Source of the DNA: Clostridia bacterium
GTDB taxonomy: Bacteria > Bacillota > Clostridia > Christensenellales > CAG-138
Length of the DNA: 64,000 bases
Direction: 5' to 3'
NCBI GenBank assembly: GCA_030526425.1
Contig: JAUNCT010000008.1
Location: 1-64,000, forward strand
In this document: positions 9,390 through 17,874 of the stretch, piece after piece
Numbering within the stretch: the stretch's first letter is position 1
Layout of the letters: the number at the start of each line of letters is the position of its first letter
Made by a program: the position numbers and the translations under genes
Notes under the pieces: generated by a model
What the model saw: the letters and a program-made list of their open reading frames with translations, nothing else
Database searches by the model: none
Told to the model about the DNA's origin: nothing

Positions 9390-10460
9390 ATGAGTGGCAA
9401 ACTGATCGAAATGAGAGAGAAATTCCCGAACACCCACGTGTGGGTGGACTCCTGCTCCAAGGCGGACCTCGAGTACGGCATGTCCGTCGGCTGCGTCGGC
9501 GCGACGACCAACCCCGTCATCGTCAACCAAGTCCTCGGCAGCGAGATGCCGGAATGGAAGGACACCATCACCGAGCTGTACAAGAGCAACCCCGAGGCGA
9601 CCGAGGACGACGTCGCCTGGATGCTGATCGAGAAGATGGGTCTGCGCGGCTGCGAGATGCTCCGCCCCGTCTACGAGAAGGAGAACGGCGCCTGCGGCAA
9701 GATCTCCATGCAGACCAACATCAAGAACTACCACAACGCCGAGAAGATGGCGGCACAGGCCGTCGGCTTCTCCAAGCTCGCGGACAACATCATGGTCAAG
9801 ATGCCCATCAACGAGGCCGGTCTGAAGGCCTTCGAAGAGGCGACCTACCGGGGCGTCAGCATCAACGCGACCGTTTCCTTCTCCGTCGCGCAGGCAGTGG
9901 CTCTGGCGGAAGCCGTCGAGCGCGGCATGAAGCGCCGTGAGGCAGAGGGCAAGGACACCTCGAAGATGACCCCCGTCTGCACGATCATGATCGGCCGTAT
10001 CGACGATTGGCTCAAGAAGGCCGTCGCCCGCGATTCCGTCGCGATCGACCCCGAAGCCCTCGAATGGGCGGGCGTCGCGGTGTTCAAGAAGGCTTACAAG
10101 ATCTTCAAGGAGCGCGGCTACCGCACCCGCCTGCTGACCGCGGCTTACCGCAACATCCACCACTGGCAGCAGTTCATCGGCGGCGACGTCTCCATGACCA
10201 TTACCTCCAAGTGGCTGAAGGTCTACGACAACAGCAACGTCGAGATCCGCAACTACATGGATGACCCGGTGCCGCAGCAGTGGCTGGATCAGCTCGACAA
10301 GCTGCCGGATTTCCACCGCGCTTACGACGAGGACGGCATGACCGTCGCCGAGTTCGAGTACTACGGCGCGTTCGTCACCTGCCTCGAAGGCTTCTTCAAG
10401 GGCTATGAGCAGCTGCTGCAGCAGGTCCGCCCGATGCAGTTCGGCAGCGTCCTGAAGTAA
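9390..10460 (+). CDS. Transaldolase family protein
   Basis: 356 aa. Class I aldolase/transaldolase features: an acidic start WVDSCSKADLEYG, GATTNPVIV near residue 37, the putative Schiff-base lysine in IMVKMPIN near residue 138, and INATVSFS. It is longer than fructose-6-phosphate aldolase and short transaldolases (about 220 aa) and nearer the length of classical transaldolase, but the sequence is a distinct branch. It probably cleaves or transfers a three-carbon dihydroxyacetone unit from the ketose made by the neighbouring epimerase. AATCGGAGGAATC precedes the start. Confidence 0.85.
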   Translation: MSGKLIEMREKFPNTHVWVDSCSKADLEYGMSVGCVGATTNPVIVNQVLGSEMPEWKDTITELYKSNPEATEDDVAWMLIEKMGLRGCEMLRPVYEKENGACGKISMQTNIKNYHNAEKMAAQAVGFSKLADNIMVKMPINEAGLKAFEEATYRGVSINATVSFSVAQAVALAEAVERGMKRREAEGKDTSKMTPVCTIMIGRIDDWLKKAVARDSVAIDPEALEWAGVAVFKKAYKIFKERGYRTRLLTAAYRNIHHWQQFIGGDVSMTITSKWLKVYDNSNVEIRNYMDDPVPQQWLDQLDKLPDFHRAYDEDGMTVAEFEYYGAFVTCLEGFFKGYEQLLQQVRPMQFGSVLK

Positions 10461-10463
10461 GAA

Positions 10464-11486
10464 GTGAAACTCACAAGACACGCGCTCGCACCGCTGGAAA
10501 AGTGCTATGCGGTGCGTTCCATGAAGCTCTGCGGGCGGGAGAAACACCTGTTCGCGAGCGAAGTCCGCGCGGCGTGCTACTGCTTCGACGCGGAAACGGG
10601 CGAACGGGAGACCGTGTGGGAGAACGAGGGCGGCACCATGGGCATGGAGCCGCTGCCGGGGTGTGAGGACAGGTTTCTCGCCATCCGCGGGTTCTTCCCG
10701 CCGTTCGCCGCGGCGGATTCCGACATCGCGCTCGTCACCAAAACCGAGGAAGGCTTCACCGTCGAACCGTATCTTCAGGTGCCCTACCTGCACCGTTTCG
10801 GGATCGTCACCACGGACCGCGGTTCGTGGCTGGTGCTTGCGGTATTGTGCGAGACCAAGGCGAACAAAGACGATTGGTCGAGCCCCGGCTACGTGGCGGC
10901 GGCACCGCTCGAAAACGGCAAGCCCGGAACCCCGGTGCGCCTGCTCGGCGGGCAATTCCACAACCACGGCTTTGCCGGGTGCACCTTCCGCGGGAACGCG
11001 GCGGTGCTCACAAGCTCCGACGCCGGCGCTTACGCCTTCACGGCACCGCACGGCGATACCGCCGAATGGAAGGTGGAACGGCTCACCGATGTGCCGACCG
11101 GCGAAGTCCGCGTTTGCGACATGGACGGCGACGGGGTGGAGGAGCTCATCACCCTCGAGGGCTTCCACGGCACGGACCTGAAGGTTTGGCATTTGGACGA
11201 AAACGGAAAGTACGCCCCCGTGTGGCAGTACCCCGAACCGCTCGCCTTCGTGCACCCGCTGTGGGCGGGCGAGCTCTGGGGCAAGATGTGCGGCATCTCC
11301 GGCGGACGCCGCGAGAACGGACCGCTGTTCCTCTTCCGGTATGAGGACGGCGCGTACCGCACGGAGCTCATCGAAGACAAGGCATTCTCCGCCAACGTCA
11401 CCGTGGCGGAGCGCAACGGAAAGCAGGTCATCCTCTCCGCGAACCACGGGCAGAACACCTGCGTGATGTACACCAACGAAGATTAA
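10464..11486 (+). CDS. FG-GAP/VCBS-like beta-propeller protein, cytosolic (paralog B)
   Basis: 340 aa from a GTG, only three bases after the transaldolase stop, so probably translationally coupled. No signal peptide. It has CDMDGDGVEELITLEGFHG near residue 217, and PYLHRFGIV, DWSSPGY, NHGF and WAGELWG match paralog A in order. Overall identity is moderate, so the duplication is not recent. Two divergent copies kept in one operon suggest two related substrates or subunits of one complex. Function unknown. Confidence 0.72.
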   Translation: MKLTRHALAPLEKCYAVRSMKLCGREKHLFASEVRAACYCFDAETGERETVWENEGGTMGMEPLPGCEDRFLAIRGFFPPFAAADSDIALVTKTEEGFTVEPYLQVPYLHRFGIVTTDRGSWLVLAVLCETKANKDDWSSPGYVAAAPLENGKPGTPVRLLGGQFHNHGFAGCTFRGNAAVLTSSDAGAYAFTAPHGDTAEWKVERLTDVPTGEVRVCDMDGDGVEELITLEGFHGTDLKVWHLDENGKYAPVWQYPEPLAFVHPLWAGELWGKMCGISGGRRENGPLFLFRYEDGAYRTELIEDKAFSANVTVAERNGKQVILSANHGQNTCVMYTNED

Positions 11487-11510
11487 AAATTTGTCAGGAG
11501 GACAAGATCA

Positions 11511-12647
11511 ATGGAATACGAACTCCCGAGCAAGCAGACAGCAGTCGTGCTCACCGGAACGAACGGACAGTATGAGATCCGTCACGACGTCGACGTTCCG
11601 AACGACCCCGGTTTCCAGGAGGTCATCGTCAAGGTCATGGCGATCGCCATCTGCGGTACCGACCCCAAGCTTCTCAAGGGCAAGCCCTATCACTACTGCC
11701 CGGATTCCTACCCCTTCATCATCGGTCACGAGTGGTCCGGTGTGGTCGTGAAGGTGGGTCCCGGCGTATTCAACCTGAAGGTCGGCGACCGCGTCGCGGG
11801 CGAAGCGCACCGCGGCTGCGGCGTTTGCGAAAACTGCAAAGCGGGCCGTTACTCCCTGTGCCTGAACTACGGCAAGGACGAGACCGGTCACCGTCACTAC
11901 GGCTTCACCACCGAGGGCGCATACCAGCAGTACATCCGTTACAGCTGCGGTTCCCTCACCGTGCTGCCCGATAACGTCAGCTTCGCGGAAGCGGCCATGT
12001 GCGACACCGCAGGCGTTGCCTTCCACGGTCTCGAGCGCGGCGGCGTGAAGCCCGGCGGAACCTACTGCGTCATCGGACCCGGCCCCATCGGCTTCATGGC
12101 GATGAAGATCGCCCGCGCGCTGGGTGCGGCACACGTCATCTGCATCGGCCGCGGCGCGCGCCTCAAGGCAGCCGTCGAGCTGGGTGCGTGCGATCCCGAT
12201 ATGGCGATCGATTTCGAGACCCAGGATCCGGTCGCGGAGGTTCTGCGCATCACCGGTGGCGTCGGCGCGGACAACGTCTGCGAAGCTTCCGGTGCGCACG
12301 ATGCGCTCAACAAGGCGGTCGCGATGTGCCGTAAGGGCGGCAGCATCGTTCTGCTCGGCACCCCGCCGGAATCCCACCGCGAGGAGATCCTGCTCAAGCC
12401 CATCACCTTCAAAGAGCTTTCCGTCGTCGGCAGCCGCGGCAATCCCAACGCGACCCAGGCGGTCGTCAACCTCATGGGCAGCGGTCAGCTCCGCGTCAAG
12501 GAAATGATCACCCACACCTACCCGCTGACCTCCTTCGCCGAGGGTATCGACACCTTCGTCAACCGCAAGGAAGGCTGCGTCAAGGTCGTGTTCTTCCCGA
12601 ACGAGATCCCCGAAGAGTACCTGCCCTCCGGCAAGGTCCAGCGCTGA
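11511..12647 (+). CDS. Zinc-dependent MDR alcohol/polyol dehydrogenase
   Basis: 378 aa medium-chain dehydrogenase. The catalytic zinc site is suggested by AICGTDPKLL (Cys) and IIGHEWSG (His-Glu). The structural zinc cysteines are in GCGVCENCKAGRYSLC. The Rossmann glycine motif is VIGPGPIGFMAMK. Closest in layout to sorbitol, threonine or galactitol-type dehydrogenases. It would oxidise or reduce a polyol or sugar derivative with NAD(P). AGGAGGACAAG precedes the ATG. Substrate cannot be read from sequence. Confidence 0.88.
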   Translation: MEYELPSKQTAVVLTGTNGQYEIRHDVDVPNDPGFQEVIVKVMAIAICGTDPKLLKGKPYHYCPDSYPFIIGHEWSGVVVKVGPGVFNLKVGDRVAGEAHRGCGVCENCKAGRYSLCLNYGKDETGHRHYGFTTEGAYQQYIRYSCGSLTVLPDNVSFAEAAMCDTAGVAFHGLERGGVKPGGTYCVIGPGPIGFMAMKIARALGAAHVICIGRGARLKAAVELGACDPDMAIDFETQDPVAEVLRITGGVGADNVCEASGAHDALNKAVAMCRKGGSIVLLGTPPESHREEILLKPITFKELSVVGSRGNPNATQAVVNLMGSGQLRVKEMITHTYPLTSFAEGIDTFVNRKEGCVKVVFFPNEIPEEYLPSGKVQR

Positions 12648-12658
12648 ACCCAACGGTG

Positions 12659-12681
12659 ACCGGCCGCGTACTGCGGCCGGT
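12659..12681 (+). terminator. Hairpin after the MDR dehydrogenase gene
   Basis: A perfect 9-base GC stem (ACCGGCCGC/GCGGCCGGT) with a GTACT loop, followed by a weak T-rich tail (TTTCCGTGATTT). It may cause partial termination before the transporter gene. Confidence 0.45.
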
Positions 12682-12701
12682 TTCCGTGATTTCCGAAAAC
12701 T

Positions 12702-13628
12702 ATGTCGAAAAGCAAATGGATCATGCTGCTGATCCTGCCGGTCATTTGGGGCAGCTACTACGTTGCCTCGCACAGCGCGCTCGCTTACATGTCCACCTTC
12801 TCCGTGGGCGTGGCGATCCGCGGGCTCACGCTCGTGCTGCTGACGGCGATCATGGCGTGCAGAAAGGAACTCGGTTCCCTGGTGCGCCTCAAGCACATCT
12901 GGAAGTGGCTGCTGGCGATCGGTCTGATGGGCTTTCTGCTCGACACGACCGCCTTCATCGGGCTCAAGCTTTCCCCGGCGGGCATCGGCACGGCGCTGCT
13001 CAAGTGCGACGTGCTGTTCGTCAACCTGATCTCCGCGTGGCTCTACCATGAGCGCTTCACGAAGACCGACTGGGCGCTGACGCTCGTGATGCTGTTCGGC
13101 GTGTTCCTGGTGCTGGGCATCGACTTCCGCCACCTCGAACTGTTCAACCCGGGCAACATCTTCTTCATCCTGAGCGCGCTGTTCGTTTCGGTCAACGCCT
13201 TCCTCATCAAGAAGGTGCAGCACCACCCCGTGAACCCCGGCAGCGATATGGTCATCGCCTACTACAACAACCTCGTGACGATGATCTTGTTCCTCACCGT
13301 CGCGTTCCCGATGGGACAGATGGCGGAGTTCTCCCGCATCGCGGGGAACAAAAGCCTCACGGTCGCGCTGCTGCTCTCGGGTCTCGGGCAGACGCTCATC
13401 TACGTGGTCTACTACCACAACCTCCGCCGCAACCCCGTGTGGCTGGTGAAGGTCATCCTGCTGCTGATGCCGGTGTTCTCGGCGTTCCTCGGTTTCGTGC
13501 TCTTCCGCGAGACGATGACCGCGGTGCAGCTCATCGGCGTGGCGGTCGTACTCGCCGGCGCGATGGCGATGCTCATCCTCACCCACAAGCGGGACGCCGC
13601 GAAGCAGACCGCCCCGGCGGAACAATGA
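12702..13628 (+). CDS. EamA/DMT family transporter
   Basis: 308 aa with about ten hydrophobic segments in two repeated halves, the typical ten-TM drug/metabolite transporter. SKSKWIMLLILPVIWGSYYV opens the first EamA domain, and the second begins near residue 150. It has a basic C-terminus. Its place between two dehydrogenase genes of the catabolic block suggests export of a pathway product or uptake of a substrate. Direction and substrate are unknown. Confidence 0.85.
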   Translation: MSKSKWIMLLILPVIWGSYYVASHSALAYMSTFSVGVAIRGLTLVLLTAIMACRKELGSLVRLKHIWKWLLAIGLMGFLLDTTAFIGLKLSPAGIGTALLKCDVLFVNLISAWLYHERFTKTDWALTLVMLFGVFLVLGIDFRHLELFNPGNIFFILSALFVSVNAFLIKKVQHHPVNPGSDMVIAYYNNLVTMILFLTVAFPMGQMAEFSRIAGNKSLTVALLLSGLGQTLIYVVYYHNLRRNPVWLVKVILLLMPVFSAFLGFVLFRETMTAVQLIGVAVVLAGAMAMLILTHKRDAAKQTAPAEQ

Positions 13629-13701
13629 CGGGAGGACCTTCCGGTCCGCCGCAAAACGCAACAAACAAACCAACCTGTGTCATTAAGAAAGAAGGATCGT
13701 T

Positions 13702-14820
13702 ATGGTTGAATTCTCTTACTGCATGCCCTCGAAGATCGTTCTCGGTACGGGCAGCACCAAAAAACTGCAGGATCACATCGTCGGCAACAAGGTCCTCATG
13801 ATCTGCGACCCGTTCCTCTACAAGATCGGCACCGCGGAGAAGATCGGTTCCGTGCTGACCGGCTGCGAAGTCGCTTACTTCCACGAGATCGAGCCCAACC
13901 CCTCCTGCGAAAGCGTCGACGCCGCGGCGGCTGCCGCGCGTGAGCTCGGCGCGACGACCGTCATCGGTCTCGGCGGCGGCAGCTCCATGGACGTTTCGAA
14001 GATCGTTTCCTGCCTCGTGACCATGGAGGGCAGCATCTACGATTACTACAGCGGCGGCACGAAGAAGCTCGGTCACCGCACGACCCGCCTCATCTGCATC
14101 CCGACCACCGCGGGCACGGGCAGCGAGGTCACCAACGTCGGCGTGTTCACCAACCGCAACACCCACATCAAGATGCCCTTCGTCACCGATGAGTTCTGGC
14201 CGGACGTCGCGCTGCTCGACCCCGAGCTGACCTACAGCCTGCCGCAGGGCGTCACCGCCTCCACCGGTATGGACGCGTTCTGCCACGCCATCGAGGCGTA
14301 CTGGAACAAGGCGAGCCAGCCCATCTGCGACGCGATCGCGGCGGATGCGATGGAGATGATCCTCGAGAACATCAAGAACGCCTACGACAACGGTTCCGAC
14401 CCGGTCGCCCGTGAGCACATGCAGCTCGCGAGCCTCATGGCGGGCGTCGCGTTCAGCCAGACCCGCACCACCGGTATCCACGCGCTGAGCTTCCCGCTCA
14501 CCACCGAGTTCGGCGCGCCGCACGGCATCGCCTGCTCGATTACCCTGCCCGCGTTCATCCGCATCTCCGGCGAACAGGCGGCGGACAAGATGGCGAAGCT
14601 CTGCAAGCGCCTCGGCTATGCCGATGTCAACGCGCTGGCGGACGCCGTCGAAGCGCTGATGGTCTCGATGAAGATGCCCGTGCGCCTCAGTGAGCTCGGC
14701 GTCAAGGAATCCGACCTCGACCACCTGACCGAAGTCGGTCTCGGCGCGGCGATCATCCACCTGACCCCCGCCGAAATGAACCCGACCACCGTGCGCGCAC
14801 TGCTCGCGAGCATTCTGTAA
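13702..14820 (+). CDS. Iron-containing alcohol dehydrogenase
   Basis: 372 aa group III (Fe-dependent) dehydrogenase. It shows the NAD-binding [12 protein letters not shown] near residue 90, [12 protein letters not shown] near residue 134, and the metal-ligand region with DALLDPE-type Asp, [19 protein letters not shown] and GAPHGIA. Length is normal. AAGAAAGAAGGATCG precedes the ATG. It probably reduces an aldehyde released by the upstream aldolase-type enzyme, for example lactaldehyde or glycolaldehyde to a diol. The exact substrate is inferred only from context. A strong terminator follows. Confidence 0.9.
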   Translation: MVEFSYCMPSKIVLGTGSTKKLQDHIVGNKVLMICDPFLYKIGTAEKIGSVLTGCEVAYFHEIEPNPSCESVDAAAAAARELGATTVIGLGGGSSMDVSKIVSCLVTMEGSIYDYYSGGTKKLGHRTTRLICIPTTAGTGSEVTNVGVFTNRNTHIKMPFVTDEFWPDVALLDPELTYSLPQGVTASTGMDAFCHAIEAYWNKASQPICDAIAADAMEMILENIKNAYDNGSDPVAREHMQLASLMAGVAFSQTRTTGIHALSFPLTTEFGAPHGIACSITLPAFIRISGEQAADKMAKLCKRLGYADVNALADAVEALMVSMKMPVRLSELGVKESDLDHLTEVGLGAAIIHLTPAEMNPTTVRALLASIL

Positions 14821-14833
14821 GGCTTCGTTCCGA

Positions 14834-14871
14834 AGACCCGGTACCGCACCCGCGGCGCCGGGTCTTTTTTT
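14834..14871 (+). terminator. Rho-independent terminator of the catabolic block
   Basis: The stem AGACCCGG/CCGGGTCT is followed by a run of seven or more T. It ends the co-directional block that starts at 2427. Confidence 0.85.
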
Positions 14872-15189
14872 GCGCCGACGCCCGTTCGATACGAAACTTC
14901 TATGGAAATCGGATATTTTATATGATGAAACTTGTGCATGTTTCAGCGGGAGGTTGAAGCGGAAACGGAAGTACGCCGGCGGCGGACCGCGGCGGCGCGG
15001 CGGGCGGCACATCCCCGGATGCGATCGGAGAAAATGCCGTAAAACGGGCATTTTCCGATGCGTTTTGCTGTGGCGGTTGGTCTTCGGAGGGCGGGGAGAA
15101 GGTATTCCGCACGCCCCTTGCCCAATCGAAAAATACATATCGGTATGCGGTTTTTACCGTGTGGCACGGGAATCTGCGCCACAGTACCA
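14872..15189. other. Intergenic region before the arabinose transporter
   Basis: About 320 bases without a plausible gene. It contains an imperfect inverted repeat at about 15020-15058 (GGAGAAAATGCC/GGGCATTTTCC) with no long T-run. It probably holds regulatory sites. No known riboswitch or clear catabolite-response element was recognised. Confidence 0.5.
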
Positions 15190-15218
15190 TTGACAGATTC
15201 TATCAATCGGAATATCAT
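15190..15218 (+). promoter_or_regulatory. Sigma-A type promoter of the arabinose operon
   Basis: TTGACA at 15190-15195, a 17-base spacer, and TATCAT at 15213-15218. Transcription would begin about 55 bases before the binding-protein start. Confidence 0.7.
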
Positions 15219-15276
15219 GAAATCGGTCGGACACACCGGCTCACTTCTCAACAATCACATAGGAGGAACACATCTC

Positions 15277-16233
15277 ATGAAGAAACTGCTTGCTGTCATT
15301 CTCTGTCTGGGTCTCATGCTCACCGCGTCGATCGCGCTGGCCGACAACATCACCGTCGGCATCATCAACAACCCGCCGTCCGAGTCGGGCTACCGCGAAG
15401 CGAACGTCAAAGATTTCGAAACCGTGTTCTCCGCCGAAAACGGCTATACCGCAAAAGCTTTCTACTCCCTGAAGAACGATGAGCAGCTTGCCCAGGCGAG
15501 CCAGTTCATCACCGACGGTGTGGATTACCTGCTCGTCTCCGCAGCGGAGACCACCGGCTGGGACGCCGTCCTGACCGCAGCGCAGGAAGCGGGCATCCCC
15601 GTGTTCCTCTTCGACCGTATGATCGACTGCGACGAAGCGCTCTATGAGGCTGCCGTCGTTTCCGACATGCGCAACCAGGGCATCGGCGCCGTCGAATGGC
15701 TGAAGGCGCAGGGTCTCGAAGCTTACAACATCATCCACATCCAGGGCGCCATGGGTTCCGACGCGCAGATCGGCCGTACCGAACCCTTGAAGGAACAGGC
15801 TGATGCAGACGACGCTTGGAAGATCGTCGTGCAGCAGACCGCCACTTGGGACGAAGCGGAAGCGAAGAACATCACCGAAGCCGCCATCAACTCCGGTGAA
15901 GCGTTCAACGTCATCTACGCCGAGAACGACGGTATGGCACGCGGTGCCGTTGCCGCCCTCGACGAGCACGGCATCACCCACGGCGTCAACGGCGACGTCA
16001 TCATCATCGGCTTCGACTGCAACCGCTGGGCACTCCGTCAGGTCATCCTCGGCAACTGGAACTACGACGGTCAGTGCAGCCCCTTCCAGGCGCAGGTCAT
16101 CAGCGACATGATCCAAAAGCTCCAGGCGGGCGAGACCCTCGAAACCAAGATCGTCATCTCCAATGAGCGCGGCTTCGACGCGAAGACCATCACCGAAGAA
16201 GACATCGCGACCTACGGTCTCGGCGAAGAGTAA
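15277..16233 (+). CDS. Sugar ABC transporter substrate-binding protein (YtfQ/RbsB type)
   Basis: 318 aa. The ATG at 15277 is preceded by AGGAGGAACA and begins a signal peptide that ends TASIALA. The mature protein opens ITVGIINNPPSESGYREAN, typical of YtfQ-like galactofuranose/arabinose binding proteins of the periplasmic binding protein type I fold. FDRMIDC, the QGAMGSDAQIGR loop and IIGFDCNRWAL are also characteristic. It binds a furanose or pentose outside the cell for the ABC complex encoded downstream. The araA, kinase and araD genes that follow point to L-arabinose. Confidence 0.92.
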   Translation: MKKLLAVILCLGLMLTASIALADNITVGIINNPPSESGYREANVKDFETVFSAENGYTAKAFYSLKNDEQLAQASQFITDGVDYLLVSAAETTGWDAVLTAAQEAGIPVFLFDRMIDCDEALYEAAVVSDMRNQGIGAVEWLKAQGLEAYNIIHIQGAMGSDAQIGRTEPLKEQADADDAWKIVVQQTATWDEAEAKNITEAAINSGEAFNVIYAENDGMARGAVAALDEHGITHGVNGDVIIIGFDCNRWALRQVILGNWNYDGQCSPFQAQVISDMIQKLQAGETLETKIVISNERGFDAKTITEEDIATYGLGEE

Positions 16234-16275
16234 CAACGAAAAGACCTTGAAAGGTCTCATCGGCTGAACCATCCG

Positions 16276-16311
16276 GCGCGGTGTGCGCAGTGGCGCACAC
16301 CGCGCTTTTTT
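16276..16311 (+). terminator. Strong terminator or attenuator after the binding-protein gene
   Basis: A perfect 13-base stem (GCGCGGTGTGCGC and its complement), an AGTG loop, then six T. It lies between the binding-protein gene and its ATPase gene. Partial read-through would give more binding protein than membrane complex. Confidence 0.9.
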
Positions 16312-16365
16312 CCGAATCGTCAGCACTCCACGGGCGCGAGGCGCCCCGGGTACGGGAGGAAACCC

Positions 16366-17874
16366 ATGGAACAGAACATCGTCTTGCAAGCAAGGGGGAT
16401 CTCGAAGAGCTTCCCCGGCGTCAAAGCGCTGCAGCACGTCGATTTCACCCTGAGAAGGGGAGAGATCCACGCCCTGATGGGCGAGAACGGCGCAGGCAAG
16501 AGCACGCTCATCAAGGTGCTCACGGGCGTTTACACGCGCGATGAGGGCACCGTTTTTCTGGACGGCGTCGCAAAGGACGTGGCGATCCGCTCGCCGCAGG
16601 ATGCCCAGAACGCGGGCATCAGCACCGTCTATCAGGAGATCACGCTTTGTCCCAACCTGACCGTCGCCGAGAACATGTTCATCGGCCGCGACAAAAAGCT
16701 CTTGGTCTCCCATAAGGAACGCGAAAGAAAGGCCGACGAGATCCTCGGGCGGCTGAACATCCCCGCGCGCGCGGCGCAGCAGCTCGGCAAATGCTCTCTC
16801 GCCGTGCAGCAGATGATCGCCATCGCGCGGGCGGTCGATATGCAATGCAAAGTCCTCATCCTCGACGAGCCGACCTCTTCGCTCGACGACAACGAGGTCG
16901 AAATGCTGTTCACCCTGATGCGCAGGCTCAGGGGCGAGGGCGTCGGCATCATCTTCGTGACGCACTTCCTCGAGCAGGTCTACGCCGTGTGCGACCGCAT
17001 CACGGTGCTGCGCAACGGCGAGCTCGTCGGCGAGTACGAGATCCAAAACCTGCCCGCGGTGGAGCTGGTCTCCAAAATGATGGGCAAGGAGCTCGACGAC
17101 GTGACGGGCATGGAGAAGCGCGAACTCGCGCCGGAGGACGGCGAAACGCCCGTGTACAACGCGGAAGGGCTCTCGAGCGCGAACGGCGTGCGTCCGTTCG
17201 ATTTCCGCATCCGCGCGGGCGAGGTCAACGGCTTCTCGGGTCTGCTCGGCTCGGGGCGCAGCGAAAGCGTGCGCGCCATCTTCGGCGCGGATAAGGTCAC
17301 GGGCGGCACCGTCACCATCGAGGGCAAGCCCGTGAAGGTCAAAAACCCCATCGACGCGATGCGCGGCGGCATCGGCTACCTGCCCGAGGACCGCAAGGAC
17401 GACGGCATCATCGCCGACCTGTCCGTGCGCGACAACATCATCCTCGCGCTGCAGGTGCTGCGCGGCATGGGGCACCCCATCCCGAAGGCGGAGGCGGAAA
17501 AATTCGCCGACGAGTACATCAAGGCGCTGTCGATCAAGACCGCCTCGGCGGATACCCCGGTCGGCTCGCTCTCCGGCGGCAACCAGCAGAAGGTCATCCT
17601 CGCACGGTGGCTTCTGACGCACCCGAAATACCTCATCCTCGACGAGCCGACGCGCGGCATCGACGTCGGCACCAAAACGGAGATCCAGCGCCTCGTGCTG
17701 AAGCTTGCGGAGGAGGGCATGAGCGTGACCTTCATCTCCAGTGAGATCGAAGAGATGCTGCGCACCTGCTCGCGCCTCATCGTCATGCGCGACCGCAAGA
17801 TCGTCGGCGAGCTGAAGGGCAGCGAGCTCACGCAGGACGAGGTCATGCGGACCATCGCGGGAAGGAGTGAATGA
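16366..17874 (+). CDS. Sugar ABC transporter ATP-binding protein (RbsA/AraG/YtfR type)
   Basis: 502 aa with two tandem ATPase domains, normal for monosaccharide ABC importers. Domain 1 has Walker A GENGAGKST near residue 40 and LILDEPTSSLD. The first signature loop is degenerate (KCSLAVQQ). Domain 2 has a degenerate P-loop (GLLGSGRSES), signature SLSGGNQQK and LILDEPTRGIDVGTK. This asymmetry is usual for the family. It powers import from the YtfQ-like protein. The stop overlaps the next start (ATGA). Confidence 0.95.
   Translation: MEQNIVLQARGISKSFPGVKALQHVDFTLRRGEIHALMGENGAGKSTLIKVLTGVYTRDEGTVFLDGVAKDVAIRSPQDAQNAGISTVYQEITLCPNLTVAENMFIGRDKKLLVSHKERERKADEILGRLNIPARAAQQLGKCSLAVQQMIAIARAVDMQCKVLILDEPTSSLDDNEVEMLFTLMRRLRGEGVGIIFVTHFLEQVYAVCDRITVLRNGELVGEYEIQNLPAVELVSKMMGKELDDVTGMEKRELAPEDGETPVYNAEGLSSANGVRPFDFRIRAGEVNGFSGLLGSGRSESVRAIFGADKVTGGTVTIEGKPVKVKNPIDAMRGGIGYLPEDRKDDGIIADLSVRDNIILALQVLRGMGHPIPKAEAEKFADEYIKALSIKTASADTPVGSLSGGNQQKVILARWLLTHPKYLILDEPTRGIDVGTKTEIQRLVLKLAEEGMSVTFISSEIEEMLRTCSRLIVMRDRKIVGELKGSELTQDEVMRTIAGRSE

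Noticed and set aside
2427-14820. Sulfoquinovose degradation by the sulfo-transaldolase route
   Set aside because: A transaldolase-type enzyme and dehydrogenases are present, but no sulfoquinovosidase or sulfo-sugar isomerase is seen, and the transaldolase is longer than the short sulfo-type form.
15000-15276. A riboswitch before the arabinose transporter gene
   Set aside because: One imperfect inverted repeat is visible, but no conserved aptamer sequence was recognised. A sigma-A promoter near the gene leaves a leader too short for most riboswitches.
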